A DNA stretch of 64,000 bases from Symsagittifera roscoffensis (taxonomy: Eukaryota > Xenacoelomorpha > Acoela > Convolutidae). Below the pieces are notes generated by a model. That model ran no database searches. It had not been told where the DNA came from and saw only the letters and a list, made by a program, of their open reading frames with translations. Each line of letters begins with the position of its first letter. The first letter of the stretch is position 1. This document shows positions 1-10,739 of this stretch, piece after piece. The DNA is taken from assembly GCF_963678635.1 (NCBI RefSeq), contig NC_087063.1, positions 29,586,599-29,650,598 of the forward strand. The letters run 5' to 3'. The translations under genes and the position numbers were made by a program.

Positions 1-1501
1 AATGCTGAAAGCGTACTGCGAATCATTCATGCATGGCGAAATATGTGTGGTCTCAAGACAAAATCGTTTCAATTTGAATTAAGACTAGTTATTATGCGGT
101 TTTGAAGTGTATGACTCGAATTTTTACGTTTTAATCTTACGACTTCATTTTCATTTGAAGTTTTTCATTTCATTTTTGATTTTCAAAATTTTTAGCTTTT
201 GAAAAATTTTTTCCCATCGGATTATTCAGGGCTTTGCCGGTATTCAATTGTTGTCTTGTTGAAGCTCCACTGTTGTTTTATTTTCGATTAAAAAACCACA
301 TTTTTGGTGTCTTATTTTTGATTTTAACTAAAACTTTTGCGTTCCACATAAGTTTCATTAAGCACTTACCATCTGTGCGATTAACTATAAATTCGAATGA
401 AAAGATTCAAAGCTAAAAAGTTATTTTAATTAAACAATAAGGATAAGCGCAGGCTCTTTTTTCCTTTCCCCCACCTCACATAAACATCCGTTTTAAGGTG
501 TAACAAGGGTTTTACAATCTTAAGTCTGAAGACCAAATATGCTTGTCAGGGCCTGAATAAATCAGATGACGATTTCTGTAAAAACTGAACAATGTTAACA
601 GGAACTTGCCAGTAGGGTAGAGAAAGAAAAAGAGCCCTAACAAAATAAAATTGTTCCGATCATTGAAAATGGGGACGAACTTTGTTTTCGGGCGTGTTTT
701 TTTTTTGTTTTCCACGCAAAATCAGGCACCACAAATAATCATCGGACTGGGTGTAAGGGTATATCATATTAAAGCCCCTTTTTTAGTGATTTAAACCACA
801 TTAAAAATCCCCAAAATTTTTTTCTGGAGTTGAGAAAAACCGTTAAGCTTTGAAAATTTAGTTTCAGTTAAAAAAAATTAGTTTTTAGAGTTTTTAGCGC
901 CCTATTGAGTATCAGAAAGATCAAAAATTTCCGAAAAAAAATGAAAAATATCAAAATATATTTTTTTGAAAATTAGGAAAAAATTTTAAAGCTAAAGGTT
1001 ATTTGAAATCAACTTTTTTTTTCGTTTTGCTGGTAATGTTTTTACAAAAACGTTTTTTTTTTCAATATGCCTGTTTTACTATGACTGTAATATGTTTAAG
1101 TTTTAGTTTTGTTTTCAGAGCTTTTTATTACACCACGCAGAAAAAAAAACGACACCAATTTGAAAAAAAAACTGATCGTGGCTTCTATGGCTAGAAAGTA
1201 TGCCTCGTATTAAGAATGATACATGATACATACATTTAAAAACGGTTTGATTGAGCTCTTGTGTTAAAATGGAAAAAAATAAAACACGTGCAAAAATAAA
1301 TACTACTTTAAAATGTTGAGCACTATATCTCTGTAGCATACTGAAGCAAAAGACCATTCAAATTAAAACATCAAATTACTAAGACTCGTATACCTGCATT
1401 TTGCACGAGATAACATCGATTTAATTTCACAACTATAAATCCGAATCAATTTCTCTGATCTGTTTCTTATTCTTCTGTATTTTATTCTTTTCCGTTAAAA
1501 A
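1..1501. other. AT-rich upstream region, no gene recognised
   Basis: No convincing coding segment is visible. Short open frames here are T/A-rich and have no recognisable motif. A short stretch near 226-240 resembles the 'CAGGGCTTTGCC' core of the dispersed TIR repeat seen at 14092, 47219 and 48247. The promoter and 5' UTR of CFAP69 must lie in the right-hand part. No TATA box or other element could be assigned with confidence. Confidence 0.4.
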
Positions 1502-3866
1502 ATGGCTACTTTAGCCGGGCTACAAAGTGGAGCCTTACCCAAACACCATTTAATCAACATCTCCAAAAAACATAAAAACAACAACTTGTCTACGATTCCC
1601 CTTATTAACAGTTTAGTTACTGATGGCGACCTCGGATTTTCACCGGAAGCCACTTTTGACCCCGAAAAACTTCAAAACGCCGTTGATCTTTTGACCTCTC
1701 CAAATGCTCACCTACTGAAAAAACGCCACATGAACATTTTGTATAAAATAATTGCAATTTATGATTTTGGCTTCCCATTAGATAGTTTAGTTAGCGTTCT
1801 GACCATTTTAAACTCGTGCGCCGAGTTAGCTACTGATGATCAAGAGTACGAACCCGTAATGGTTTCAATTATTTCTCTTTTTCAGCATCCTTTTATCATG
1901 GCCCAATCATCTGATCAAATTTCATTCCGTGTAATTGTCACCGATACTTTTGCCCAGTTAGCTTTCCTTTTAAGAGTAGACAGCGTCGAGATTCGCTCGG
2001 CAATTCTCGAAACACTTCTTGTTTTATACACGAGACGCGAAGTGGCACAGCCAGCCAAGGAAACGAAACGAGTTTCCTTTGATTTTCTGATCCGAGCCAT
2101 CGAAGATTCAGGTGTTGCCGAGACTGTAATGAAGGCTCTAGCTTTGGTCAACAATGATCAAACTTCCTTAAAAGGACTTTTTTTCAACTTCCTGCAATCT
2201 GCTTCTTTTTCTGAGCAAAACTGCAACTTTATGCTAAATTCGACAGCAGGTTATATTCTCTGCATGATTTTAGTTGATAACCTGAATGACTACAAACTAG
2301 TACAGCAAACTACAGAAATAGTTTGGAATTTGATAAGTTTTGGAGAAGAGCAAGAAGTTTTGAATCAGTTGTCAAATTTGCAGTGCTTGCAAGCACTCCA
2401 CCAACTTTTCACTTCTGAACTCTGCCAAAGTCATAGTGAGTACCATCGCACGGTTAGAAATGACGTAATAGCAATTATTACTCTGATTGCAAGGGCAAAC
2501 CCACAAGGTCCTTTGATAGAATCCGGAATAGTCAAAACTTGCCTCCAGATTTTGACTTGTGAAGAAACAAAATCAAGAAGCGCTTTGATGAAGCATATAA
2601 AGTTTCACAACAACGCTGAAGATTTTGAGTTTAAAAAACACTTAATTGCGCTGGTTTTGTGCTTTGTCCAAAATAAATCCAGTTTTAGCTTGTTCACGGA
2701 GACGAAACTTTTTCACGCCCTGTTTCATTACATGAAACCGATCGGTAAAATAGAAAGCAATTTTGACCTTTCGCGCCTCGAGGAGATACAACTTCAGTGT
2801 ATTTCGACTATTTGCAGTTTGACAAACTACTTCCCCGAACTGACAATGCTCCCTCAGTCTGTGAAGAGCGCATTAGCTTTTCTCGACTGGTGCATAGACG
2901 ATGTAAATGACCCTTACTTGAGCCAGGGTAATAGTTTCTTCTCATCTGGCGGTCGACATAGCAAAAGGTCACAACTACGTTACACAATGCGGTATTTAAA
3001 ACTGATAGTCAAATCATCAGGCGAGGAAGCGATGTGTTGTCTGATAGAACACGAGTTAGTTCTTAAACTGACATTACTGGTCGACGACTTAATAAAAGAA
3101 CTCGAAAATCCGACAGTCGACAAAAATCCGATCACAGATAAACGTGACGAAAAAGAAGCGCTATGTTTAGACATCATATGTGAAAGTTTGTACGTCTTGT
3201 CTACGTTCTGTGAGCAACTAAGTGATCACAAAGAGCTTCTTTCAAAAGATGCTACAGGACTGTTAGTTTACATTCTCAATATCGATTCTGAAAAAGTGTG
3301 TCGAGGCTTGGGCTACAACAAACTCCTGACCGCGACTTTGGAAGCTATTTTGTGCTGTGTAATTGGAAGCTCGTCCAATGAAAACAGTTTCTTAGAAAGT
3401 TCTGGAATTTTCGCGCTGCTTGACCTGCTGGAACACAGACCAAAGTACCTTCAAGCTATAATTCTGGGTTGTATTTTGGATCTCATGGAAAATTCGAACT
3501 CATTAGCTCATGTTCTAACCTGGGAGAATCCTGATCAAATAAAAGCTCCAAAGTTGATGATCAATTTATGGAAAGAAACCGAAAAAGATTTGAAAGTAAG
3601 CCGCGAAGAATCTGGAATAATCCAGGACAATCAAGACCCTCTAGGAACCCTTTCACTCCATGACGAAGACACTTCAACTCAAAAAATTTCAAGTACGACC
3701 AAAACAAAATCGATAGTCGAAGTTTCAGAGAATTTGCGTGCCAAAATATACTCTTTCTTCCTCAAAATTCCCCGAGATGATATAGACGGTCTGCTGCCAT
3801 CAGATTGCGTTTGGCTGTCAATGATCGAAAAGTACCTGGATTTCAAATCTGCAGAAGTCTGGAGAG
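1502..3866 (+). CDS. CFAP69: CFAP69, exon 1 (armadillo-repeat cilia and flagella associated protein)
   Basis: This exon encodes residues 1-788 plus one base of a 954-residue protein. CFAP69 is an axonemal protein of the ciliary central apparatus, needed for sperm flagellum assembly and olfactory cilia in mammals. The translation is an uninterrupted series of alpha-helical armadillo-like repeats. I recognise the family from two conserved blocks: a leucine-rich 'ILGCILDLMENS' segment near residue 650 and 'VSENLRAKIYSF' from residue 741. The start is the ATG at 1502 (AAAATGG context), with no upstream in-frame Met before stops. The exon ends at GAG|GTATGA, giving a phase-1 donor at 3867. Reading on past 3866 runs into intron and the assembly gap, so the longer open frame to 4090 is not real. 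A single 2.4 kb exon is unusual, since vertebrate CFAP69 has many introns. Confidence 0.85.
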
Positions 3867-3878
3867 GTATGAAAAAAT

Positions 3879-4078
3879 NNNNNNNNNNNNNNNNNNNNNN
3901 NNNNNNNNNNNNNNNNNNNNNNNNNNNNNNNNNNNNNNNNNNNNNNNNNNNNNNNNNNNNNNNNNNNNNNNNNNNNNNNNNNNNNNNNNNNNNNNNNNNN
4001 NNNNNNNNNNNNNNNNNNNNNNNNNNNNNNNNNNNNNNNNNNNNNNNNNNNNNNNNNNNNNNNNNNNNNNNNNNNNNN
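3879..4078. other. Assembly gap (200 N)
   Basis: Exactly 200 N, probably a nominal gap size. It falls wholly inside the CFAP69 intron, so no CFAP69 coding sequence need be missing. Confidence 0.99.
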
Positions 4079-4602
4079 AAGTCTTTGTAAGGCGTTGCTT
4101 TGAAAATATTTTTTGCCACTCTGGAAAAATTATATATTTTTTCTTGCACTAAACCATTCACGCAATTAATGCTCTTATCGCATGTCTGAGTATACTGAGG
4201 GGCCTCATGCTTGAGGGACCGAATGCTTGAAAAAATTTCAGCCAATCAAAATCGCTAAGCGTTTCTATTGGTTAAATGCCTTTCCCACAAAATCGAAGTC
4301 AACATTAACAGAAAATGTTTTATACTGTACAATTCGTGCAGATCTAATAAATTTTATTTTCTTTGTTTTTTCATTTTTCGCAAATCGGTATCTTTGAAAA
4401 TTTAAATTTGTTCCAATCCGCCTTCGATCCGGCAATATTTGAAAACTCATCTGCTGATTATCTAATCGGTCAATATCAACACTAATGGCCTGGATTTATT
4501 TGTTTACTTAGATATTTTTGCGATTTACTTTGAGATGTTGAATACTCAATTTTGATTGGCTTAAAGTAATCACCTGAGTATACAAGTACAGCGTTCCTCA
4601 TA

Positions 4603-5250
4603 TCAACAAGACTGCTCTTTTTAGTGCAAAGCGTTGAATATTCCGACTGCCTTTGTTTTTTAAGCTTTTTGGAATAGTGTTAAAGTAATTTTTGGAAATA
4701 GTGTTAAGGTAAATTTTTTATATGAACAATTTCTCAAAAGAGAAATTGTTCATATAAAAAAATTGATAAAATTTTCGAAAAAAACTGTAAACATTTTTAC
4801 CTTATTAAGCTTTTTTGTTTTCCCAAAACAATCCCTCACTCTCTATATTAAATAAAAAAAGAAATTTTTGCTTTAGAAAAGTTTTAAACAAACCAAGTAG
4901 CATGTCTTGGTTCAATTTGAAACTTTTTCTCTGTTTAAATTTGGCGGTTTAAATATCCTTTTACGCGTTAATAGCACAAAAAACATCGCGCCTTCGTTAT
5001 ACCAATTTGGCTATTGGTACGTCCCCCATAATTTTGTTATATTGGTAAACCCCCATAACGTAATAAAAAATTTACCACATATAAAATACTTTCATAAACT
5101 TGAGCTTAGGAAAACAATACATTTTGGATGACATTTTAAAAAAAAGTTGTCAAAAACTGCTAATTAAAAAGTCAAAAACTATTTGAAGAAAAAGCCACTC
5201 CAAGCACAAATATTGAAATTCTTTGAAAATCGGAAGTAATGTTTTCGAAG
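4603..5250 (+). repeat. Decayed copy of the TIR repeat family found at 47219-48288
   Basis: Positions 4603-4657 (ACAAGACTGCTC ... TTCCGACTGCC) match the left terminal repeat of the 47219 element without its palindromic core. Around 5140-5245 the text (tgaagaaaaag, then agcacaaata, then a gaaa-tcgga block) parallels 47505-47610. The right end is not clearly visible. It may be near 5630, where a weak 'GGTCGGAAACATCA' occurs. No coding potential was seen. Confidence 0.45.
4714..4761. repeat. Perfect 22-bp inverted repeat with 4-nt loop
   Basis: The arms at 4714-4735 and 4740-4761 are exact reverse complements around an AAAA loop. It resembles the other AT-rich hairpins at 8641, 13417 and 13590 in size and style, but its core differs (GAACAATTTCTC). 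Confidence 0.85.
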
Positions 5251-5851
5251 ACCCGAGTTGATACGAGTTGATAGTAAGAAACAAAATTGAAATATTTATC
5301 CAGTTTTTTCTTACTTTTGTTTGTACAAAGCGCCCTAATTATTCAAAAACTGACAAAAGTTTTCCAATTGTAAATCCCATTTTTGCAAAAAACAATCATC
5401 GATGATTTTTTTTTTAGTTTTGAGCAAAAGGCATTAAAATCATTTAGATGGTATGGGCAAATTCGTCAAAAAGTCGCAGTTAAAAAATTATGTTTAGAAA
5501 CTCATATTGTGCTTTTCTCATTTGCTGTGGGTATAGGTTTGAAAATGTTTTTGTTTTCATCCTTTTGCATTTTGTTGAAATTTTTTTTCGATTTATTAAT
5601 TAAAAGCTGTTCTGACACCTTTAAGTACGGTCGGAAACATCAAGACATCAAACGGACATGATTTTTTTCTGTCTTCATATGAAAATCTTATGATAAATCC
5701 ACTTGGCGGTTCAAAGGATAAGAAATGAGTTAGATATTTTAATTGATCAAAATTAGTAAGCAACAATCGATATTTTGATTTTAAACAGTAGATCAATTAA
5801 TTTGGTTAGAGGTTCTTCTGTAGATAGGTTTCAGCTAAGGTAGAGCTTTTC

Positions 5852-6292
5852 TCAGTATGGCTTCCAGCCATTGTATGGATATTTCATGCCATAGAATGAT
5901 GTCTCGTATGACCTTTGAGCCACTTCGTTATCTGACCTTCGTTCCACGGGATGCAGGTTCAAATTTCCCATCCATCCCCCGTTGGGTGAAATTGACCTCT
6001 TAACGGGCAATGATTGACCTCGAAAATCGGATGACTGCAGTTGGTAGAGAGATGGTTTTATAGGCGTTTGTTGCGGCTCAACGTAGCTCGGAACCTGATC
6101 GGAGTATTGATAGATTACATTTGGAGACTGGTCTCCTTGAATTAGGCTAAGGTAGCTGTCGGCGTAATATGGCTGAGATGCAGCGAAACCTTCGTCAGGA
6201 ACGTAAAGCATAACGTAGCGAGCTGAAGTAACAGTCGCCATGAATCCGAAAGACAGCAGAAACGAAATGATCATGTTGGGAATGTTATTCAT
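5852..6292 (-). CDS. Small secreted protein, possible neuropeptide/prohormone precursor (146 aa)
   Basis: I do not recognise the family. The first ATG in the open frame is at 6292 and gives 146 residues. Residues 1-24 form a typical signal peptide: a hydrophobic run rich in Ile, Leu and Phe, ending in a cleavage-like TVTSA. The rest is hydrophilic and rich in Tyr, Gln, Pro and Ser, with no second membrane segment and no Cys. Dibasic KR and RR sites separate a 20-residue segment beginning SISPNGGW and a C-terminal segment ending NGWKPY, as in a prohormone. No Gly amidation donor precedes the KR or RR site. It lies inside the CFAP69 intron on the opposite strand. The frame stays open upstream of 6292, so a 5' exon is possible. 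A secreted structural or mucus protein is an alternative. Confidence 0.5.
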   Translation of the reverse strand: MNNIPNMIISFLLSFGFMATVTSARYVMLYVPDEGFAASQPYYADSYLSLIQGDQSPNVIYQYSDQVPSYVEPQQTPIKPSLYQLQSSDFRGQSLPVKRSISPNGGWMGNLNLHPVERRSDNEVAQRSYETSFYGMKYPYNGWKPY

Positions 6293-6864
6293 TTTTTGTC
6301 GCCTATATCTTTTATTCGGCTGATTTTTGGAGCCGATCGAGTCAATATGTTTAGATAGCAACTGGAGCAAACCAATTAGTGTATTTAAGTACGGCTTAAT
6401 TTTTTTGCTAGCCAACTTCAAGACGTTCTTTGTAATGGATACCGAAATAGGAAATTGTGTTTCTCCTTAGATCAAGTATCAAGATGATTTTTTCATTTTG
6501 GGGCTATAAAGGTAATTTGACTACCGAGGAATAAATTGCAAAAGATTTTCTTTATTGCTTTTCTGGTGGTGACGGAAATTGGAAAATTTTCTCGGAGCTT
6601 TTAACAGTACGTTAATATCCGCTTTAGCACCATATTTGTATATTTTGCTAGATAATCTTCACTTTGCTAAATTTATGGCCAGCACGACGGTAATTTCAGA
6701 TTGAAAACGGAGCCGAAGATTTGAAATCAATTTCCTATTTAGGCATTAAGTAGATAATTTGTCTCTTCCAGATATTTCTTTTTCCGAAACAGTCTTGTCA
6801 AAAACATCTTGTCATAATAAAAAAAATAGTATACATTTTTTCTTCAAGTATAGATTGTTTTCAG

Positions 6865-7364
6865 AAATAACAGAAGAGCTGAGCAATGGACCTATTCGAC
6901 CGACAACACCAGATAGAGAAGTGCTGGAATCGATAAACAGAATCAGTCAGGAAAAAGCCTCGTCAGTGCAAGCCCAGCAGAATGACATCTATGACTCAAT
7001 TCTAAGCCAAGAACACACTGACGAGCAAATGTTCTATGGCCACATGCGAGCCACAATGCGACAACAGGAAAAACTGGTCGAAGATTTCCAAGCGTATGTG
7101 GATCGAACTTCAAACTACGATTCACTGAAGTCGGCGAAACGGGAACAAAATCAAGCGATCGAGGCTTCGCGAGGCTCCTACGCCAAGTACAGGAAAGACA
7201 AAAGTTTCCACATGACGAATATTGAAGGAGATCTGAACACGACAGTGTTTTCAGGAAAATTCGTCAACGCAGATCACGTGGCAGATCATGACGTGATAAA
7301 AACTAAGCCAATGATGACTACGGCGACTTCGTCGAGACGAGAAGCAAGATTCAGCGCAGACTGA
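6865..7364 (+). CDS. CFAP69: CFAP69, exon 2 (C-terminal helical region)
   Basis: This is the last coding exon, completing codon 789 and running to TGA at 7362-7364. It encodes about 165 residues: a hydrophilic, Gln/Glu/Arg/Lys-rich helical tail with likely coiled-coil character. The segment 'DRTSNYDSLKSAKREQNQAI' matches my recollection of the CFAP69 C-terminal region. The acceptor is TTGTTTTCAG at 6855-6864. The joined protein reads ...EVWRE|ITEEL..., which continues the helical block at the exon 1 end and gives a family-typical length. The frame remains open upstream to 6759, but that stretch is T-rich intron sequence. The mature C-terminus is polar (RREARFSAD). Confidence 0.75.
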
Positions 7365-7727
7365 AAAGAAATAACAACTAATTAATATCTCCACTAACTA
7401 ATTAATAGCTGCTTGCTCATAACTATATGTTATTACCTGTCTGAGTTTTCTTTGATAATCAAAACACGGTAGGTAATCCAACTTTGAGTGCCCAACTTTG
7501 ACTAATTAGTAAATCAGAAAATAACAGAAAATAATTATGTTGCATCACAACTAATATAAAAAAGTTGTGATTCAGTGTTGAATATTAATGAGACCTTCAC
7601 TCAAAATGAGCTTATCTTAGGTAAAATTATTAATCAGAAAAATGAAGTATGCTATTTTTAAAGCTAAATTACTTTTCTAATTGTGAACAGTTAACGAATT
7701 GGCTCTCAAATAATTTTAAAAAAAATA

Positions 7728-8190
7728 CGCGATTTATTTTGCGACCCAACATGTGTATATTACAACTATCGCGACAAAAATGGGTATGTCGCGGCTTTAC
7801 GCGACTCAGAAAAGATATGTCGCCACTTTTCGTGACTCAACAAGCTATATGATGAAACAATCACGACTCAAAATGGGCAAGTGCCGACTTTGCTTGACCA
7901 AATTTTCTGAAGTTTTTTCGGCTACTTTGCTTGACCAAAAAAACTGCGCGTCTTTGCGCAACTCAAAAAAAACTATGCATTTTTGCGCGACAAAAAACTC
8001 TTTGCGTGACTTTGAGCGATCAAAAAAGTTATGCGCGTCTCTGCTAGACCAATAATTCATATGTTAGCCCTTTCCGTGACCTTAAAGACTTTTGGCAATT
8101 TTACGCAACCCAAAAGAAGTATGTCGTTAGCTTTCGCACGACAAATTTTTGGTGGCATTTGCGCGATCCCAAAGAAAAACGACAAAAGCA
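7728..8190. repeat. Degenerate minisatellite, unit roughly 40-50 bp
   Basis: A drifting unit alternates a 'TTTGCGCGACTCAAAAA' type block with a 'TATGTCGC' type block. Examples are gcgacaaaaatgggtatgtc, gcgactcagaaaagatatgt, cttgaccaaaaaaactgcgc and cgcgacaaaaaactctttgc. Roughly ten copies are present with strong divergence. The G/C-containing CGCGAC words stand out against the AT-rich surroundings. Confidence 0.6.
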
Positions 8191-8640
8191 ACCAAAATTT
8201 TGATACTGGTCATTGAGGTCATGAGTCGGCCTTCCCGTGGCGGTCTTGGATATATACAAAAATATGCTAGTCTAGCTGACCGCACATAAGAAATGCGTGG
8301 ACACTGGATTTTTTTTTTGCAAAATGGACCTGTATTAAACTTTTTTGAGCAAAAAGATTTACAAAATTTCATTGCAAACACTTATTTTGAAATAATTTAA
8401 TGCAATTTTTTGCGAAGTTTTGAATTATCGCGCATTCAAAATTTGCGATTTAAGGTGCAGCTGCGCACAATTTTGGTTGACTCATGTCACATTAAGCGCA
8501 AAAAGTTGTTGCAATTTAACCAGCATTTTTGGGCAATTCAAATTGTAATTTATTTTGAAAATTTGCGCAATTTAGTTTCTCCGGCTATTTGAACCAAATA
8601 CAACAGTCTTGTGATCAAAAATAACTACGCTTATTTTTTT

Positions 8641-8703
8641 TGAAAAAAAATGGTTATCAAACAATTTCCATATATGAAAATTGTATGATAACCATTTTTT
8701 CAT
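8641..8703. repeat. AT-rich hairpin repeat (about 29-bp arms)
   Basis: The left arm TGGTTATCAAACAATTT pairs with the right arm AAATTGTATGATAACCA with one or two mismatches, around CCATATATG. It is a member of the dispersed hairpin family also seen at 13417-13473, 13590-13650 and 14745-14945. Confidence 0.75.
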
Positions 8704-8938
8704 GAAAGGCAAGTTTTTCAGAAATAGTTAAAACCATTTTGAAGCAAGATTTTGAGCGTAATTGTCTAAAAAAACCGCTCAAACCTCTCAAATCTTGCTT
8801 CAAATTAGGTGAAAAATCTCGACTCGAGCAATTAAATCGTGACTGAAGAGTTAAAAAGAAGCGGAGTTTTCTGAATTGAACCGGAAAGACCAGAAGAATT
8901 GGCGACAAAAATGAACGAGCAGACTGGTTTCAGTTAAG

Positions 8939-9115
8939 ATGCAGTACTCTTTAAAGACTCACCACGAGATCGATGACAGGGGAGGCGGTTTACCCAGAAA
9001 GGAAGATACAGATGAATCAAGAGGAATCAAACTTGGTAACTATGCCACCGACGGAGAGTTAGTGAGTGAAGAAGAGCGAAGCAGAATTAGTGAGCGAAGC
9101 AAAATTGTAGAATGA
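8939..9115 (+). CDS. Hypothetical 58-residue hydrophilic frame
   Basis: An ATG-to-TGA frame of 58 residues whose composition (Glu, Arg, Ser, Asp, Gly) is far less AT-driven than its surroundings. No family was recognised and there is no signal peptide or membrane segment. It could be a fragment of a transposon-encoded protein, since nearby 9181-9258 matches a repeat at 15129-15210. It could also be a small gene or chance. Confidence 0.2.
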   Translation: MQYSLKTHHEIDDRGGGLPRKEDTDESRGIKLGNYATDGELVSEEERSRISERSKIVE

Positions 9116-10739
9116 TAAGGAATCATTCAACGAAAAGTTCTAGTACGAGGACGACATACCATTTGGAGAATCATACATTGTGGAGGTTACAGAGTTATTT
9201 GAACTCAATCCATGATTTGATTTTAGTTAATTTTAAAACTAGCCCAATGACGTAAATTTATGACTGATTATAATTCAAAAGATTTTGACATTGAAAAATA
9301 TAGTGTCTAATAGACAAAACTTCTTAAAAGATATTAAGAATGACCCCTTGTTGACAATAAACTCTAACGAGTATAGCAAATCTGATTGTAAGGATATTTT
9401 AAGCTAAGAAGTAAAACGATGCTGCACAATTTATGCTAGTCAAGACAAGAAAAGTGGAAAGATCAAAGACTTATGGAGTATTCGAGGAAATAATTACGAC
9501 GAAGGCGTCACGATAAGTAAAAGGGGAGCGTTGATGTGTTGATGAATGTATGCATGAAAGATTGCAAATGATGAAGCAAAAGAACCAAAAAAGCCATTGG
9601 ATGTGAGAAGAGAAATAGAAAGGCGGAATCTGGAAAACAATGCCCCTAGATTCTGAAATCAGCGGGTTTTGTTTACTCTTGATAAGATGGCGAAAAGTTA
9701 TGAACTTCAACGAAACAAAATATATGTGTGAGCTATATACAATTTCAACACCTTTAGACAGACTCAGCAAAAGGTAGGACAGAAACTAAAACAAACCAAA
9801 AATTGATGGCGAAAAGCGTGCTACAGATTTGTTAATCAGAGAACAGCGTATTTTTGAAGATTTTAAGTTATCTAAATTAAAAAAAAAATAGACTCAGAAT
9901 CGAATCAGTAATTTTAAAAGCACAAAAATTTTTCAATGGTTTTGAAGACCACAAACATAAAAATTCAATTCACATCAAACAATACAAAACTGTTCTTAAC
10001 AACAAAAACTTTAAATATTAGAAGTTTTACCAGCCCAAAACAGCCGAAAACAGATTTGCCAGAAATCAATAACAGAAGTGTTTTATGGGTAATGCAGCCA
10101 TTTTTTTCCACAATTTAAAAATAAGACTTTTAGTTTGTGCAAAAATCGAGAAAAACAAGATTTTTATAGGAATATTGTCAAACCTTTCTTGGTTTATACT
10201 TTGTTATTTGACTAACATGAACACTCAACATTTTTTTAGGAAAGCAAACTTCAGGAGGAATTCGAATTTACGCGACTGGCTTGCAATTACGCAATCTCAA
10301 CTCCGAAAATTTTCTGCTTTATTTTTTTGCTGTTATTTCTCTATTGAAATGATTGGACTCACTATATTTGCAGTTCAGTTCGCTCATTTCGGCAAACTTA
10401 GTTTTTTCTTCAGTATTTGATTTTTTTTGGTTTTTTCAATGCGAATCAAAAAATAAAAAGGTTGTTTGGTGAAAATTGAGGATACATGTAATGTTTTTAA
10501 TTTTAAATACAGTTTTGGGGCTTTTAATTCTTGTTTGTTTCTCTTTTATTCGAACACTTTTTTGTTAGACCTTGTTTCGGCCGTGATGCTGGAAGCTTTT
10601 TAGCTTCAGATTATCAGATCACTAAGCAGAATTTTCAAAGAGCGACATAACTTTTTTCCGAAAGTCATTCAAGTTGTTCACATACTGCTTGAAACATTGT
10701 TGAAGAATTATTCAGTTTCCGGAGTTCTCAACAAAGGTT
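9116..10739. other. Intergenic, nothing recognised
   Basis: AT-rich sequence without a recognisable gene. The minus-strand frame 9471-9770 and the plus-strand frame 10085-10420 have no domain-like character and are probably chance. Positions 9181-9258 form a dispersed repeat, listed separately. Confidence 0.4.
9181..9258 (+). repeat. Dispersed repeat, copy 1 (second copy at 15129-15210)
   Basis: Both copies share gaggtt...gt(t/c)atttg, a(a/c)c(a/t)ca(a/t)taatgattt and gcccaatga(c/t)gtaa blocks in the same order. They are clearly related but diverged. The function is unknown; this may be the tail of a short element, because the second copy lies just before a SINE. Confidence 0.45.

Larger units (their letters stand above)
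3867..6864 (+). other. CFAP69 intron (about 3.0 kb including a 200-N gap)
   Basis: The donor is AG|GTATGA at 3867 and the acceptor TTGTTTTCAG ends at 6864. Joining 3866 to 6865 keeps the frame (phase 1) and gives a protein close to the usual CFAP69 length, about 940 residues in human. The intron holds the assembly gap, a relic of the TIR repeat family, a perfect hairpin and a minus-strand gene for a secreted protein. Confidence 0.8.
7365..8938. other. Intergenic region downstream of CFAP69
   Basis: No gene recognised. It contains the degenerate tandem repeat at 7728-8190 and the hairpin at 8641-8703, listed separately. Open frames within the tandem repeat (for example 7753-8055) come from the repeat unit. 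Confidence 0.5.

Noticed and set aside
3867..4090. Continuation of the CFAP69 frame into the N-gap and beyond to 4090
   Set aside because: A GTATGA donor at 3867 and in-frame joining to 6865 give a complete family-length protein. The extension is intron plus N.
3679..4245. 188-codon minus-strand frame across the gap
   Set aside because: Most of it is N, and the rest is the shadow of CFAP69 exon 1.
4714..4761. Bacterial-type terminator
   Set aside because: A perfect AT-rich hairpin, but the DNA is eukaryotic and the hairpin is inside an intron.
6293..6421. N-terminal extension of the secreted protein to 6421
   Set aside because: It begins with TTG, not ATG. The ATG at 6292 directly precedes the signal peptide.
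7753..8060. Overlapping plus and minus frames of 70-100 codons
   Set aside because: They arise from the degenerate tandem repeat. The repeated peptide words mirror the repeat unit.
7728..8190. CRISPR-like array
   Set aside because: Units diverge strongly, spacers are not distinct from repeats, and the genome is eukaryotic.
10085..10420. 111-codon frame with ATG start
   Set aside because: Composition follows AT-rich background (Phe, Ile, Leu, Asn), with no domain, repeat or neighbour support.
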